Positions 35,975-44,400 of a stretch of 64,000 nucleotides of DNA are shown here, one piece after another. Origin of the DNA: JACKJK01 sp046159835 (GTDB taxonomy: Bacteria; Pseudomonadota; Alphaproteobacteria; Rhizobiales; Tepidamorphaceae); contig NZ_JBJXCY010000001.1 in NCBI RefSeq assembly GCF_046159835.1, positions 1,178,001-1,242,000 on the forward strand, read 5' to 3'. Positions within the stretch are counted from its first letter, which is position 1. Each line of letters starts with the position of its first letter. The notes under the pieces were generated by a model. It was not told the origin of the DNA. It saw only the letters and a list, made by a program, of their open reading frames with translations, and did no database searches. A program made the translations under genes and the position numbers.

Positions 35975-36643
35975 ATGCATCAACTAGTTCGTTTCGCGAT
36001 CGCAATTCTCGCGCTGGTGTTGGTCATGCCATCGACATCACTGAGCGCTGGCGAAGCCACCATTGTGGACGGTGATACGCTCGTTATGGATGACACAACG
36101 ATCAGGCTGCACGGCATCGACACGCCAGAACATTCTCAAACTTGCGCTTCGGTCGATGGGGGAGAATGGCAATGCGGAAAACTCGCTACTCAGAAGCTGA
36201 TAGCGCTCACGGAAGGGCAGACAGTAGTCTGTGATCACCGCGGTTTAGATGAGCACGGCAGAGTGATAGCAGTCTGCTCAGTCGGTGAAATTGAGTTGAA
36301 CGCCGAGCTTGTCCGTTCTGGCTACGCTTGGGCCTTTCGAAAGTACTCTGGTGATTACGTTGGTCTCGAGGCTGAGGCAAAATCAGCAGCGATTGGGATT
36401 TGGCAGGCCCCGACGCAAACTGCGGCAGCGTTTCGAAAAGATCGCTGGGCAGTTGAAAAACAGGTATCGCCGGAGGGTTGTCCAATCAAAGGCAACATCT
36501 CGGGAAATGGCCGGATCTATCACACGCCTTGGTCTCGCGACTATCACCGCACACGGATCTCCGAAGAGCGCGGTGAACGGTGGTTCTGCAGTGAAGAGGA
36601 AGCGTTGAAAGCGGGATGGCGCGCCCCGCGATGGGGAAGCTAA
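35975..36643 (+). CDS. Thermonuclease (SNase-like) family protein, secreted
   Basis: A predicted secreted nuclease of about 222 residues. The signal peptide is about residues 1-25 and the SNase domain follows: IVDGDTLVMDDTTIRLHGID, then TPEHSQ and DEHGRVIAVC. The catalytic Arg, Glu and Arg of the family are in place. A C-terminal module IKGNISGNGRIYHTPWS...GERWFCSEEEALKAGWR is common in such proteins. ATG 35975 starts the signal peptide; the open frame to its left overlaps the small YHCH gene and is not real. Lower GC than the chromosome. The target, own or foreign nucleic acid, is unknown. Confidence 0.85.
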   Translation: MHQLVRFAIAILALVLVMPSTSLSAGEATIVDGDTLVMDDTTIRLHGIDTPEHSQTCASVDGGEWQCGKLATQKLIALTEGQTVVCDHRGLDEHGRVIAVCSVGEIELNAELVRSGYAWAFRKYSGDYVGLEAEAKSAAIGIWQAPTQTAAAFRKDRWAVEKQVSPEGCPIKGNISGNGRIYHTPWSRDYHRTRISEERGERWFCSEEEALKAGWRAPRWGS

Positions 36644-36895
36644 CCCAACACGATAAGAGGGAGGGTGGCTAGGTCTCTCACTTGGTCCATGGCATGTGAA
36701 CAACCTTGCAAAATTAGCGGCATACGACGACTGTACGCACGTGCGGCTTGGTTGCTGGTTGAGACTACAGCGTCATCGTCATCTCCGTTACGTGCGCTTC
36801 AGCGATCAGAGCCCTCGTCAAGTCCGGAATGCTAGGGCTCCGATCTGATGCTAACTCTCTGAGAAATCAAATTGTTTGACCCATGGAGAATGCAT

Positions 36896-37669
36896 TTGTC
36901 AGAGATTGAGTGGACAGACACGACTTGGAACCCAGTCGCAGGGTGTACAGCGGCATCTAGCGGATGCACGAACTGTTACGCCATGCATATGGCTCTTCGG
37001 TTGGAAGCTATGGGAATGGAGAAGTATCAAGGGCTTGCCCGGCGCTCAGGTAAAAGAACCGTTTGGACAGGCGCGATCAATCTGGATGAAGAGTCTCTGG
37101 CGGCGCCGCTGCAATGGCGAAAACCCAGAAAAATTTTCGTTAATTCAATGAGTGATCTATTTCACGAGAAAGTGCCATTTACATTTGTCAAAAGAGTTTG
37201 GCAAACGATGGAAAAAACACCGCATCATCAGTATCAGATTTTAACAAAGCGACCTGAGCGCATGCTTGACTTTGTGAGAAACCATGTCGACGTGGTGCTT
37301 CCAAATGTTTGGCTGGGGACTAGTGTGGAGGGTAAAGAAACAGTTGCAAGAATTGATATCATTTCGGCCACCCCCGCAGTTATCCGCTTTGTTTCCTTCG
37401 AGCCGTTAATCGCGCCAGTCGGAGAGGTGGATCTAAGCAACATTCATTGGGCGATAGTTGGAGGCGAAAGTGGACCGCAGGCGCGGCCTATCAAAGAGCA
37501 CTGGATTGAAGAAATACATTCGTTGTGCGTACGTCATGGAACGGCATTTTTCTTTAAGCAGTGGGGTACGTGGGGGAAAGATAACAAAAAACGCTCGAAG
37601 AAAGCTAATGGAAGGCTATTTCGAGGCAAGATATGGGAAGAAATGCCTATAACTTCAGTGTCTCCATAG
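36896..37669 (+). CDS. DUF5131 (phage Gp37/Gp68) family three-Cys-motif protein
   Basis: A protein of about 257 residues starting SEIEWTDTTWNPVAGC, the usual beginning of DUF5131 proteins. The three-cysteine motif is C-x6-C-x2-C (GCTAASSGCTNCYA), suggestive of a radical-SAM-like iron-sulfur cluster. Later family blocks are NSMSDLFHE, QILTKRPER, PNVWLGTSVE, RFVSFEPLIAP and IVGGESGPQARP. TTG 36896 is preferred because GGAG stands seven bases before it; ATG 36890 lies too close to that site. The 250 bases upstream hold no gene and probably the promoter. The next gene, 22 bases later, is its known genomic partner TcmP. No activity is established for the family. Confidence 0.87.
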   Translation: MSEIEWTDTTWNPVAGCTAASSGCTNCYAMHMALRLEAMGMEKYQGLARRSGKRTVWTGAINLDEESLAAPLQWRKPRKIFVNSMSDLFHEKVPFTFVKRVWQTMEKTPHHQYQILTKRPERMLDFVRNHVDVVLPNVWLGTSVEGKETVARIDIISATPAVIRFVSFEPLIAPVGEVDLSNIHWAIVGGESGPQARPIKEHWIEEIHSLCVRHGTAFFFKQWGTWGKDNKKRSKKANGRLFRGKIWEEMPITSVSP

Positions 37670-37691
37670 GATTAATAGGGCCACTATCCGG

Positions 37692-38903
37692 ATGGTAACA
37701 AAGCAATATGACTGGAAGAACGGTGCTATAATTGGTCCTCATTCCAAGATCAAGCTTGAAATTATCAGAGAGTATATTTACGAATACGTTCAAGTCAGGT
37801 GCAGTCTCCCTCAGCAAGAGAAGTTTCGGCTGTCCTTTGTGGATGGATTTAGCGGAGCTGGCTCATATGAATGCGGTACGCTTGGTTCTCCGCTAGTGAC
37901 ACTGCAAGCGCTTAAAGCAGTAAGCGCAGAGGTAAATCTAAGGCGAAAAATCGAAGGTTTTAGGCCGATTTCCTTCGAATTCTATATGTATTTCAACGAT
38001 GGATGCCCTGATGCAATACACGCCCTAAAAAGCCGTGTTGAAGCGTTTTTGCGCGAGCACAAAGAGGAAAAGGGCGGCGCACAGTTCTGGGTGAAATACT
38101 GCGAAGGAGACTTCGGTAGAAATCTTCCAATGATTGCCCAATTGATTTCGGCTTCAAAGGTTCGAAACACCCTCTTTAACCTCGATCAATATGGTCACGC
38201 AAGTGTGTCTGAACAGCATCTGCGAACGGCCCTCTCGCTGACGCGATCCTCCGAAGTGTTCTTAACATTCTCAATTGCGTCGTTTTTGGCCTTCATTAGC
38301 CCTACGAGAAGGCAAAATAAGCGGATATTCGATGGTCGGATCTCAGATATCTCACTGCACAAACACAAGAAAGAATGGCTGGCGGCAGTAGAGCTGGTCG
38401 TTTTTGAGGAATTTCAAGCCCTAGCGAACTTTGTAAGTCCGTTCTCGATCAACAACCAAAATGGGTGGGAGTACTGGCTTGTGCATTTCGCGAATTCGTT
38501 CCGGGCGAGGCAGGTTTATAACGATATTCTTCATCGAAAAAAGAACTCCCAAGCCCATGTAGGTAGGTCGGGTTTGCAGATGTTGAGGTATAATTCTGTC
38601 GAGGATGCTACGCTGTACCTGTTCGATGCAAATTCACGACGGGGCGCGAGGGACGAGTTGTTGGTTGACATACCTAAATTTCTCAAAGATTGCACTCCGG
38701 AGGCCTCACTGTCGGTCGCGAGTTTTTTTGATCGAACATACAATCAAACGCCTGCCCACTCGGATGACTTTAACAGCGCTCTACTGAAGTCACCGGAAAT
38801 AGAAGTTGTGACCGCAACGGGCGGGAGAAGGCGGAAACCGCAAATGATCCGGCGGACAGACACAATACGTCTGACACCACAAAGGTCTTTTCACTTCGGC
38901 TGA
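37692..38903 (+). CDS. tcmP: Three-Cys-motif partner protein TcmP
   Basis: A protein of about 403 residues. DWKNGAIIGPHSKIKLEII near the start and FVDGFSGAGSYECGTLGSPL match the TcmP family, defined by co-occurrence with three-Cys-motif proteins like the gene just upstream. The FSGAG segment and a later FNLDQYGHASVS look like motifs I and IV of Rossmann SAM methyltransferases, so a methyltransferase-like fold is an inference. The C-terminal third is basic and ends in RRRKPQMIRR. ATG 37692 has only a weak ribosome site, fitting coupling to the upstream gene. Confidence 0.83.
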   Translation: MVTKQYDWKNGAIIGPHSKIKLEIIREYIYEYVQVRCSLPQQEKFRLSFVDGFSGAGSYECGTLGSPLVTLQALKAVSAEVNLRRKIEGFRPISFEFYMYFNDGCPDAIHALKSRVEAFLREHKEEKGGAQFWVKYCEGDFGRNLPMIAQLISASKVRNTLFNLDQYGHASVSEQHLRTALSLTRSSEVFLTFSIASFLAFISPTRRQNKRIFDGRISDISLHKHKKEWLAAVELVVFEEFQALANFVSPFSINNQNGWEYWLVHFANSFRARQVYNDILHRKKNSQAHVGRSGLQMLRYNSVEDATLYLFDANSRRGARDELLVDIPKFLKDCTPEASLSVASFFDRTYNQTPAHSDDFNSALLKSPEIEVVTATGGRRRKPQMIRRTDTIRLTPQRSFHFG

Positions 38904-38940
38904 TCCGAGGCGCCGAGAAACCGAACAATTGGAGGAAGCC

Positions 38941-40383
38941 GTGGATTGGAAAAAACTTATGTCCTCGACCCGCCGTAAGGACATGGGCGGCAAAAGAGGA
39001 CAGCCGCTGAACGCAGGTGGTGATCGAACGGAAATTGAACGTGACTATGATCGAGTTCTTTTTAGCACCCCCGTTCGTCGATTAGCAGACAAAACCCAAG
39101 TATTCCCATTGGAGAAAAACGACAGCGTTAGAACGCGTCTTACGCATTCCCATGAGGTATCAAATATAGCGCGTAGTATAGGTGTCGCGCTCGCGCATCG
39201 GTCAGGGTCGAAATTTAATTCGAGTGATTATCATCGTGATCTACCATCAATTCTCGCGGCGGTAGGACTGGCGCATGATATAGGCAACCCACCATTCGGT
39301 CATCAAGGTGAGTTTGCAATTGGGGATTGGTTCAAGAAAAACGAAAAAGAAGTATTTGGGTTTCTCAATGAAAAGAAATCGGGCATTGAGCGCAAAGTAA
39401 AGAAACGGATGCGTCTCGATTTTCAGCGGTTCGAGGGTAATGCGCAAGCGCTTCGTGTTCTTACAAAACTGCAGATAATGAATGATAATTTTGGGCTCAA
39501 TCTTACGTGCGGCTCGCTGGCAGCTCTTATGAAGTATCCGGTGACTTCGGATAAGCAGGACAGTTCAAATATAGCAACTAAGAAATTTGGGTGCTTCCAT
39601 TCAGAAATAGATGTGGTGGAAGACGTTTGGCAGGAAACTGGGCTCGAAGAGGGGCTTCGTCATCCTTTGACGTTCTTGATGGAGGCAAGCGATGATATTG
39701 CATACTCTGTTTTGGACGTAGAAGACGCGGTTAAGAAGGGGCTTGTTTCCTACAGAGATTTGATCAGCTATTTGGAGACTGGCGCGGATGGGGAACGTGA
39801 AACCGATGCTGCAATTGTCGATGTTTGTGAGCGGTCAGACTTGCAGCATAAAATGCATAAGGATGCGAGGCTATCGCCGAACGAAGTGAACGATCTTTCA
39901 ACCCAGATGTTTCGCGTGTTTGCTATTGGAACGATGATTACTGCAGTCATCGAGGCCTTCTTAGCGAAGCAATCAGATATTGAGAGCGGCACTTTGAATG
40001 ATGATCTTCTTTCAGTCTCGGATGCAGCGTTGCTTTGCAAGAAACTGAAAGAGTTTGCGTTCATAAATGCCTACAAGCATCGAAGTATCCTCGAGCTAGA
40101 ACTGGTGGGGCACAAGGTGATCCACTCAATCATGGACATGCTTTGGCCGGCCATCGTTGGGCGTGGTGACCCTCAGGTGGATGTCAAAGGGCATGTCGGA
40201 ACCCCCTTTGAAAAGTATGCCTACGGACGCATTTCGGAGAATTACCGGCGAGTTTTCGAAAGTCCGAACGAGAACCTGCCGCTGGGGTATCGCCGCTGTC
40301 AATTGCTCGCAGACATGATCTCTGGCATGACAGATGGCTTCGCAGTAAGCTTTGAACGGGAACTGAGAGAGCTTCGCTGCTGA
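38941..40383 (+). CDS. dGTPase-like HD-domain triphosphohydrolase
   Basis: A protein of about 480 residues of the dGTP triphosphohydrolase family, which cleaves dNTPs to nucleoside and tripolyphosphate. HD metal ligands are visible: TRLTHSHEVSNIARSIG, GLAHDIGNPPFGHQGE and EASDDIAYSVLDVEDA; FEGNAQALR is also characteristic. GTG 38941 is chosen because GGAGG lies five bases before it. Unlike a chromosomal housekeeping dgt, it sits in an island operon 37 bases after tcmP and eight bases before a nucleotidyltransferase gene. dNTP-depleting dGTPases are known anti-phage effectors, so a similar role is a reasonable inference. Confidence 0.88.
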   Translation: MDWKKLMSSTRRKDMGGKRGQPLNAGGDRTEIERDYDRVLFSTPVRRLADKTQVFPLEKNDSVRTRLTHSHEVSNIARSIGVALAHRSGSKFNSSDYHRDLPSILAAVGLAHDIGNPPFGHQGEFAIGDWFKKNEKEVFGFLNEKKSGIERKVKKRMRLDFQRFEGNAQALRVLTKLQIMNDNFGLNLTCGSLAALMKYPVTSDKQDSSNIATKKFGCFHSEIDVVEDVWQETGLEEGLRHPLTFLMEASDDIAYSVLDVEDAVKKGLVSYRDLISYLETGADGERETDAAIVDVCERSDLQHKMHKDARLSPNEVNDLSTQMFRVFAIGTMITAVIEAFLAKQSDIESGTLNDDLLSVSDAALLCKKLKEFAFINAYKHRSILELELVGHKVIHSIMDMLWPAIVGRGDPQVDVKGHVGTPFEKYAYGRISENYRRVFESPNENLPLGYRRCQLLADMISGMTDGFAVSFERELRELRC

Positions 40384-40391
40384 GGAGAGAA

Positions 40392-41171
40392 ATGAAACCG
40401 GCACTGCACCATGAAGCCGCGACGAAGCGTATACGGCGCTTCTTTGATGAGCCGATGGCTGAACGTAGTGCTGTTGCGAGGTTTATTGACGAAGTATCTG
40501 ATTGTGCAGACGTTTTTGTCTTTGGTGGAGCGCTAAGGGACATCTCCCTTTTTGGTTCGCCGGGCTTTTCGAGCGATGTAGATACCGTGGTGCAGGTCCA
40601 CGATGCGGAAGCCCTAGTTGGCCTCATGGGCCGTTACCAAGCAGTGCGGAATAGGTTTGGTGGGCACCGTGTTCGTTTCGGACGTTGGAACTTCGATGTG
40701 TGGGAGGTCTCGCGAACTTGGGCCTTTGCTGAGGGTGTCGTCGAAGCTCACAGCCCATTATCCCTTCTTGAAACGACGTTCTTCAATTGGGATGCAATTC
40801 TTTACGATTGGCGCTCTGGTTCGCTTCATCACGGCGAAAATTATTTTCCCGATCTTTCTAACAAGTATTTGGAACTCGTGCTGCAGGATAACCCGAACGC
40901 TGTTGGAGCATTAGTTCGCTCACTCCGTACAATTTGCTCGTCTGATGAAATTCAGACCGGGCCAAGGCTTTCTGCATTCGTTGTAGGGGGGCTTGAGGAC
41001 ATCTCCAATGAGGAGATCTTATCCCACGAAGCATCTAGCTTCTTACGCAGGAGGCTGTCCCAACCGTTGCTGGCAGGCATGAGAGCCAGAGCTTTGGAGT
41101 GGGACCAGAGCAGTCCATTTCAGTGGCTGCCTAAGCGGCAGTTATCTCTATTTGATAACTTCGTCAGCTAG
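40392..41171 (+). CDS. Nucleotidyltransferase, CCA/poly(A)-polymerase-like
   Basis: A protein of about 259 residues. VFVFGGALRDISLFGSPGF then SSDVDTVVQV has the GG...RD...DxD pattern of the pol-beta type nucleotidyltransferase head found in CCA-adding enzymes and poly(A) polymerases. The remainder is helical and unlike the usual tRNA-binding body, so the substrate is open: tRNA, another RNA, a nucleotide or a protein. AGGAG lies four bases before ATG 40392, eight bases after the dGTPase stop, so they are coupled. Last gene of the four-gene operon. Confidence 0.75.
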   Translation: MKPALHHEAATKRIRRFFDEPMAERSAVARFIDEVSDCADVFVFGGALRDISLFGSPGFSSDVDTVVQVHDAEALVGLMGRYQAVRNRFGGHRVRFGRWNFDVWEVSRTWAFAEGVVEAHSPLSLLETTFFNWDAILYDWRSGSLHHGENYFPDLSNKYLELVLQDNPNAVGALVRSLRTICSSDEIQTGPRLSAFVVGGLEDISNEEILSHEASSFLRRRLSQPLLAGMRARALEWDQSSPFQWLPKRQLSLFDNFVS

Positions 41172-41574
41172 CATGCTTTTGGAGAAAGCGTTTCTCGATG
41201 GCGATCTGCTTGTACATCTTGAGCTCTAGGTTGCCGAATGTGAGCAGCTCATAAGAGTTTGAACTAGCAGTCAAAACTGACCACAGTTGCAAGCTCAGTC
41301 GCATCGAATTCGTCGGCCTCTGGACTTATTTCACGCGCGGCGAAAGTTCGGAATGGCGGGCCACTCTGCAGCATTTCGGCTGGTCAATGACCGGCCAGAT
41401 TGGACCGCATGTTGCCCGAGTTTGGCCGATAGGAAGTCTCGGTCTTGCTTCCCAATGGGTCCGGGTCGTGCGGGACACTTAATGCAGATTTCCGATCGTC
41501 TCACATGAATGGGTATTGCATATTGAGACACAATTCCCAGTTCTTCCTTGAGCCTATCGAGACGGAGTGGGGAT
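41172..41574. other. 402-base stretch without a convincing gene
   Basis: Holds a 46-codon leftward ORF (41304-41164) containing SYELLTFGNLELKMYKQIAI, which overlaps the stop of the nucleotidyltransferase and has no good ribosome site; it may be a gene remnant. The right end contains the candidate recombination site 41498-41529 and the promoter of the resolvase. Otherwise nothing was recognised. Confidence 0.4.
41498..41529. repeat. Candidate serine-recombinase crossover site
   Basis: GTCTCA at 41498-41503 and its inverse TGAGAC at 41524-41529 bracket a 32-base site, 45 bases before the resolvase start. Size and position resemble res subsites of resolvases. Confidence 0.4.
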
Positions 41575-42138
41575 ATGATCGTTGGTTATGCGCGAACATC
41601 AACTGTTGAGCAGCGTGCGGGCTATGAAGCTCAAAAGCGAGATTTAGAGGCCGCTGGTGCAAAGCGGATCTTTTCGGAACAGGTCTCATCAATCGCTGAG
41701 AGGATACAACTTGAGGCAGCGTTGGACTTCGTTCGTGAAGGCGATACGCTTTTGATCACCAAGTTGGACCGTCTAGCCCGATCGACCATCGGATTTTTAA
41801 AATTGATGGATCGTCTGGAGAAGAACGGTGTTGGTTTGCGAATTCTCGACTTCGGCGGCAGCCAAGTAGATACACAATCACCTAGTGGAAGGCTGATGCT
41901 GACTATGTTCGCCGCTATGGGGGAGTGGGAACGCAGCTTGATGTTGGAACGTCAGCGAGAAGGGATTGCCAAAGCGAAATTGGAAGGAAAGTACAAGGGG
42001 CGGAAGCCTACTGCTCGTGCGAGATCGTCCGAGGTCTGTCAACTGAAGTCAGAAGGCATGAGCGCTACCAAGATCGCTGAGAGGCTGTCGATTGGCCGAG
42101 CCAGTGTGTACAGGATACTCGCGGATAATCAGATTTAA
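41575..42138 (+). CDS. Serine recombinase (resolvase/invertase family)
   Basis: A site-specific recombinase of about 187 residues. MIVGYARTST carries the catalytic Ser, KLDRLARSTIGFLKLMDRL and ERQREGIAKAKLEGKYKGR are the remaining family blocks, and a C-terminal helix-turn-helix MSATKIAERLSIGRASVYRI binds DNA. GGAG and GGGG stand before ATG 41575. No transposase gene accompanies it, so it may resolve multimers of the island, invert a segment, or be the remnant of a Tn3-like unit. A candidate target lies just upstream. Confidence 0.9.
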   Translation: MIVGYARTSTVEQRAGYEAQKRDLEAAGAKRIFSEQVSSIAERIQLEAALDFVREGDTLLITKLDRLARSTIGFLKLMDRLEKNGVGLRILDFGGSQVDTQSPSGRLMLTMFAAMGEWERSLMLERQREGIAKAKLEGKYKGRKPTARARSSEVCQLKSEGMSATKIAERLSIGRASVYRILADNQI

Positions 42139-42270
42139 ATGCTCTCCATTCCCAATCTCGCTCAGACGGTGTGATCGGCGTAGTTCGCTTGGAGGTATGA
42201 TTGTTAGTTGACGCAACGGTTCGATGCATCGAAACTTTGCAATAGTGGCAAATGGGGTTGGGGATTGCAC

Positions 42271-42753
42271 ATGCGAACAGTTGCGTTTTTGTTTTTTTTG
42301 ACAGTTTTTGTTCCGACGGAACTCCGAGCACAGTGGGTATACCAGAAGCAAGAAAGCGCGTTTGGAAGTGATAGCGTCCATCTTGCGTTAGCCGCCGGTA
42401 GAGGGGGATATGCGCTGGGTATCCGATGCACTGGTGGCGATAGTCAGATTATCTACATAACCCCGGAGAAAATGGGTGACGACGCCGTCAGTCTGATCAA
42501 CAGTTCTGGGGCAAAGCTCCTACTTCGGGTTGACGAGGAAGCCGTGGTCGAATTGGATCCCGTTGCAAGCCTATCCGATGGCGAAGCCCTATACGCAGCT
42601 GATTTATCTATCGAGGTCGCCCAATCGATTATCGATGCGCGAAAGCGTGTCGCAGTGGCCGTCAGTTGGTTGTCTAACAATTTCCATGAGAACAGTTTCA
42701 CTGTCCGGGGTTCAACCAAAGCAGTTGGAAAAATCCTAGAAAACTGCCAGTGA
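42271..42753 (+). CDS. Hypothetical periplasmic protein
   Basis: A protein of about 160 residues, not recognised. The signal peptide is about residues 1-20 (RTVAFLFFLTVFVPTELRAQ). The mature part begins with a tryptophan and has a beta-rich pattern with one Cys in ALGIRC and another in the final ENCQ, possibly a disulfide. GGGGA lies before ATG 42271; the frame is open for 63 bases to the left but without signal-like start. It is convergent with the reverse transcriptase gene. Confidence 0.6.
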   Translation: MRTVAFLFFLTVFVPTELRAQWVYQKQESAFGSDSVHLALAAGRGGYALGIRCTGGDSQIIYITPEKMGDDAVSLINSSGAKLLLRVDEEAVVELDPVASLSDGEALYAADLSIEVAQSIIDARKRVAVAVSWLSNNFHENSFTVRGSTKAVGKILENCQ

Positions 42754-42808
42754 GGTATCAGTCTCGTACTGAATTCGTGGCTACATCGAGTGTTGCGAAC
42801 CCGGTCGG

Positions 42809-44089
42809 CTAGATATCTTCAACGTCAACTGGGGCAGAGTATCTTCTGTTCCGTGAACAGCGCTTTACGGTCTGAAGTGCCTGCCGCACGACTGTTCTGA
42901 TGCGACGTCCTCCAAGCTCGATTTCCGCACTTACAGCCGCAGAGATAATCAATTCCGCATGTGCTCGCCAACTCACCAGATTATGGCTGTTCAGTTGCCG
43001 GTGAATTGTCTCTCGAAGTAGCGGGACATCCACCGATCCATTTCGTGCATCGGTTTCGGCCGCGAGACAAATGCTCTCGTAGAATTTGCGATGGTTTCTT
43101 GCCGTTAGGTCGATCCAGCACTTTCGATGCCCGGCTTGAGAAATGGCACGAAGCCGGTATCCGAGGTAGTCAAATCCTTTAGCAGCAGTAGTCTGTCGAT
43201 AAACTAGGAGGAAGGATCCAGCGGCGTGGTTCCAGAGGAACCTTTGCAGGAAATTGTGCAACGTACCGGCGTCACTTGCTGATGTAGATAGAGACAGATA
43301 GTTGTCCGCATAGCAGCACGCTATCGCTTCCGACCAGCCGATCTTTACGGCTGAACCAAGAAGGTATCTTTCCACTGAAGGTGACGCGGCCGATCCCTGC
43401 GGCAAACCGCTTTCGAGCCTTCCTCCACGGGCGTAGTTTCCATTACTGGTACCACTGTTATTGTTATTGGGAGGACGTCGATAACCGAGTTGCGGTATCT
43501 GTCTCCGATTTCTCAATCGCTGTCGGTTTCTCGGCCGATCAGTGATGATTTCGCGCGTGACTTTTCGTGGTAATGGCAAAAGATCTGGTAACGTTTGGCT
43601 GTCGAAAGTTGGGTAGCAATCTTTGATATCTGCCACGACGATATGGTCGAAGCCGCATTCGATGAGGTTGGCTACATGGCTGATGGCATAGGTTCTGCCT
43701 TTACCTTTCACGTCGCATCGGGTCGTTGGGTTTTGATCAGTGGCCTCCAGTGCGCGCGCGAAAAGATACTGCAGGGCACGATTACGTAGATCGTAACTGT
43801 AGATGAGGCGGTAGCCCCCGTTCGACTTGTGTTTCACGTGGTAGCGAACGACTTCGTTGGTACCAAGCCAAGGGCTGATTTCGCTGGCTATCTGATTAAT
43901 CCGATCTTCGCTCAACTCCATTGAAATTTTTTTGCTCGCTTTATGGATGGCCGCCACCCGCGCAGCATGCGAGTGAAGGTACAGTCTTACAGACTGGCGC
44001 GCTTTCTCGATCGACCCGCTGGCGCTGTATTGGCGAATTCGGCGCACGAGTTTTTGTTCGCGCTTTTGAGCCGATTTGAGAGTGATCAT
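42809..44089 (-). CDS. Reverse transcriptase with YADN catalytic motif
   Basis: An RNA-directed DNA polymerase-like protein of about 426 residues. Blocks in order: SNGGYRLIYSYDLRNRALQY (motif 1 region), VVADIKDCYPTFD (motif A with catalytic Asp), GLPQGSAASPS (motif B), ACCYADNYLSLS (motif C) and KGFDYLGYRLR (motif E). Motif C reads YADN rather than YADD. Between A and B there is an Arg/Asn-rich insertion (RPRNRQRLRNRRQ). No group II intron maturase or endonuclease domain is seen. ATG 44089 has GGTG upstream; a GTG at 44107 is possible. The class (retron, DRT/UG type or other) is unresolved; it follows the AlpA-like gene. Confidence 0.85.
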   Translation of the reverse strand: MITLKSAQKREQKLVRRIRQYSASGSIEKARQSVRLYLHSHAARVAAIHKASKKISMELSEDRINQIASEISPWLGTNEVVRYHVKHKSNGGYRLIYSYDLRNRALQYLFARALEATDQNPTTRCDVKGKGRTYAISHVANLIECGFDHIVVADIKDCYPTFDSQTLPDLLPLPRKVTREIITDRPRNRQRLRNRRQIPQLGYRRPPNNNNSGTSNGNYARGGRLESGLPQGSAASPSVERYLLGSAVKIGWSEAIACCYADNYLSLSTSASDAGTLHNFLQRFLWNHAAGSFLLVYRQTTAAKGFDYLGYRLRAISQAGHRKCWIDLTARNHRKFYESICLAAETDARNGSVDVPLLRETIHRQLNSHNLVSWRAHAELIISAAVSAEIELGGRRIRTVVRQALQTVKRCSRNRRYSAPVDVEDI

Positions 44090-44119
44090 TTTTGCACCGG
44101 GGTTCACGCTAAGGAGAGC

Positions 44120-44314
44120 TCAGTAAGTCTGCTCTTGATGGAGTAGCCATTTTGAAATGGACCGCTCGCGATAGAAGACCTTCCTGCCGATCTTGATCCG
44201 GTTGGGCCCGGTGCGCATGCGTGCCCAACGGCTCAGTGTCCGTTGTGATATGCCTAGTCGGGCAGCCAATTCTCGAGCAGTGATCAGCTCACTCGCATCG
44301 AACTTGTCCGTCAT
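44120..44314 (-). CDS. AlpA/excisionase-like helix-turn-helix protein
   Basis: A 64-residue winged-helix protein. ITARELAARLGISQRTLSRW is the helix-turn-helix and GPNRIKIGRKVFYRERSISKWL the wing, as in AlpA-type excisionases. Lying between the integrase cluster and the reverse transcriptase on one strand, it could be the recombination directionality factor of the island, a regulator of the reverse transcriptase gene, or both. Confidence 0.75.
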   Translation of the reverse strand: MTDKFDASELITARELAARLGISQRTLSRWARMRTGPNRIKIGRKVFYRERSISKWLLHQEQTY

Positions 44315-44400
44315 GAGATGCCATCCAGCGTCTGTGGTGAACGTTGACTGACAAGCTACGGGTGCGACGGACTGCTCAGATACGAATTAAACCCAGCTAT

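Noticed and set aside
41287..41508. 73-codon ORF before the resolvase
   Set aside because: No ribosome site, no protein-like pattern, and it covers the putative crossover site.
42754..44119. Retron msr-msd RNA next to the reverse transcriptase
   Set aside because: Only 12-30 bases lie between the RT start and the HTH gene and 55 bases after its stop, with no inverted repeats of the expected kind.
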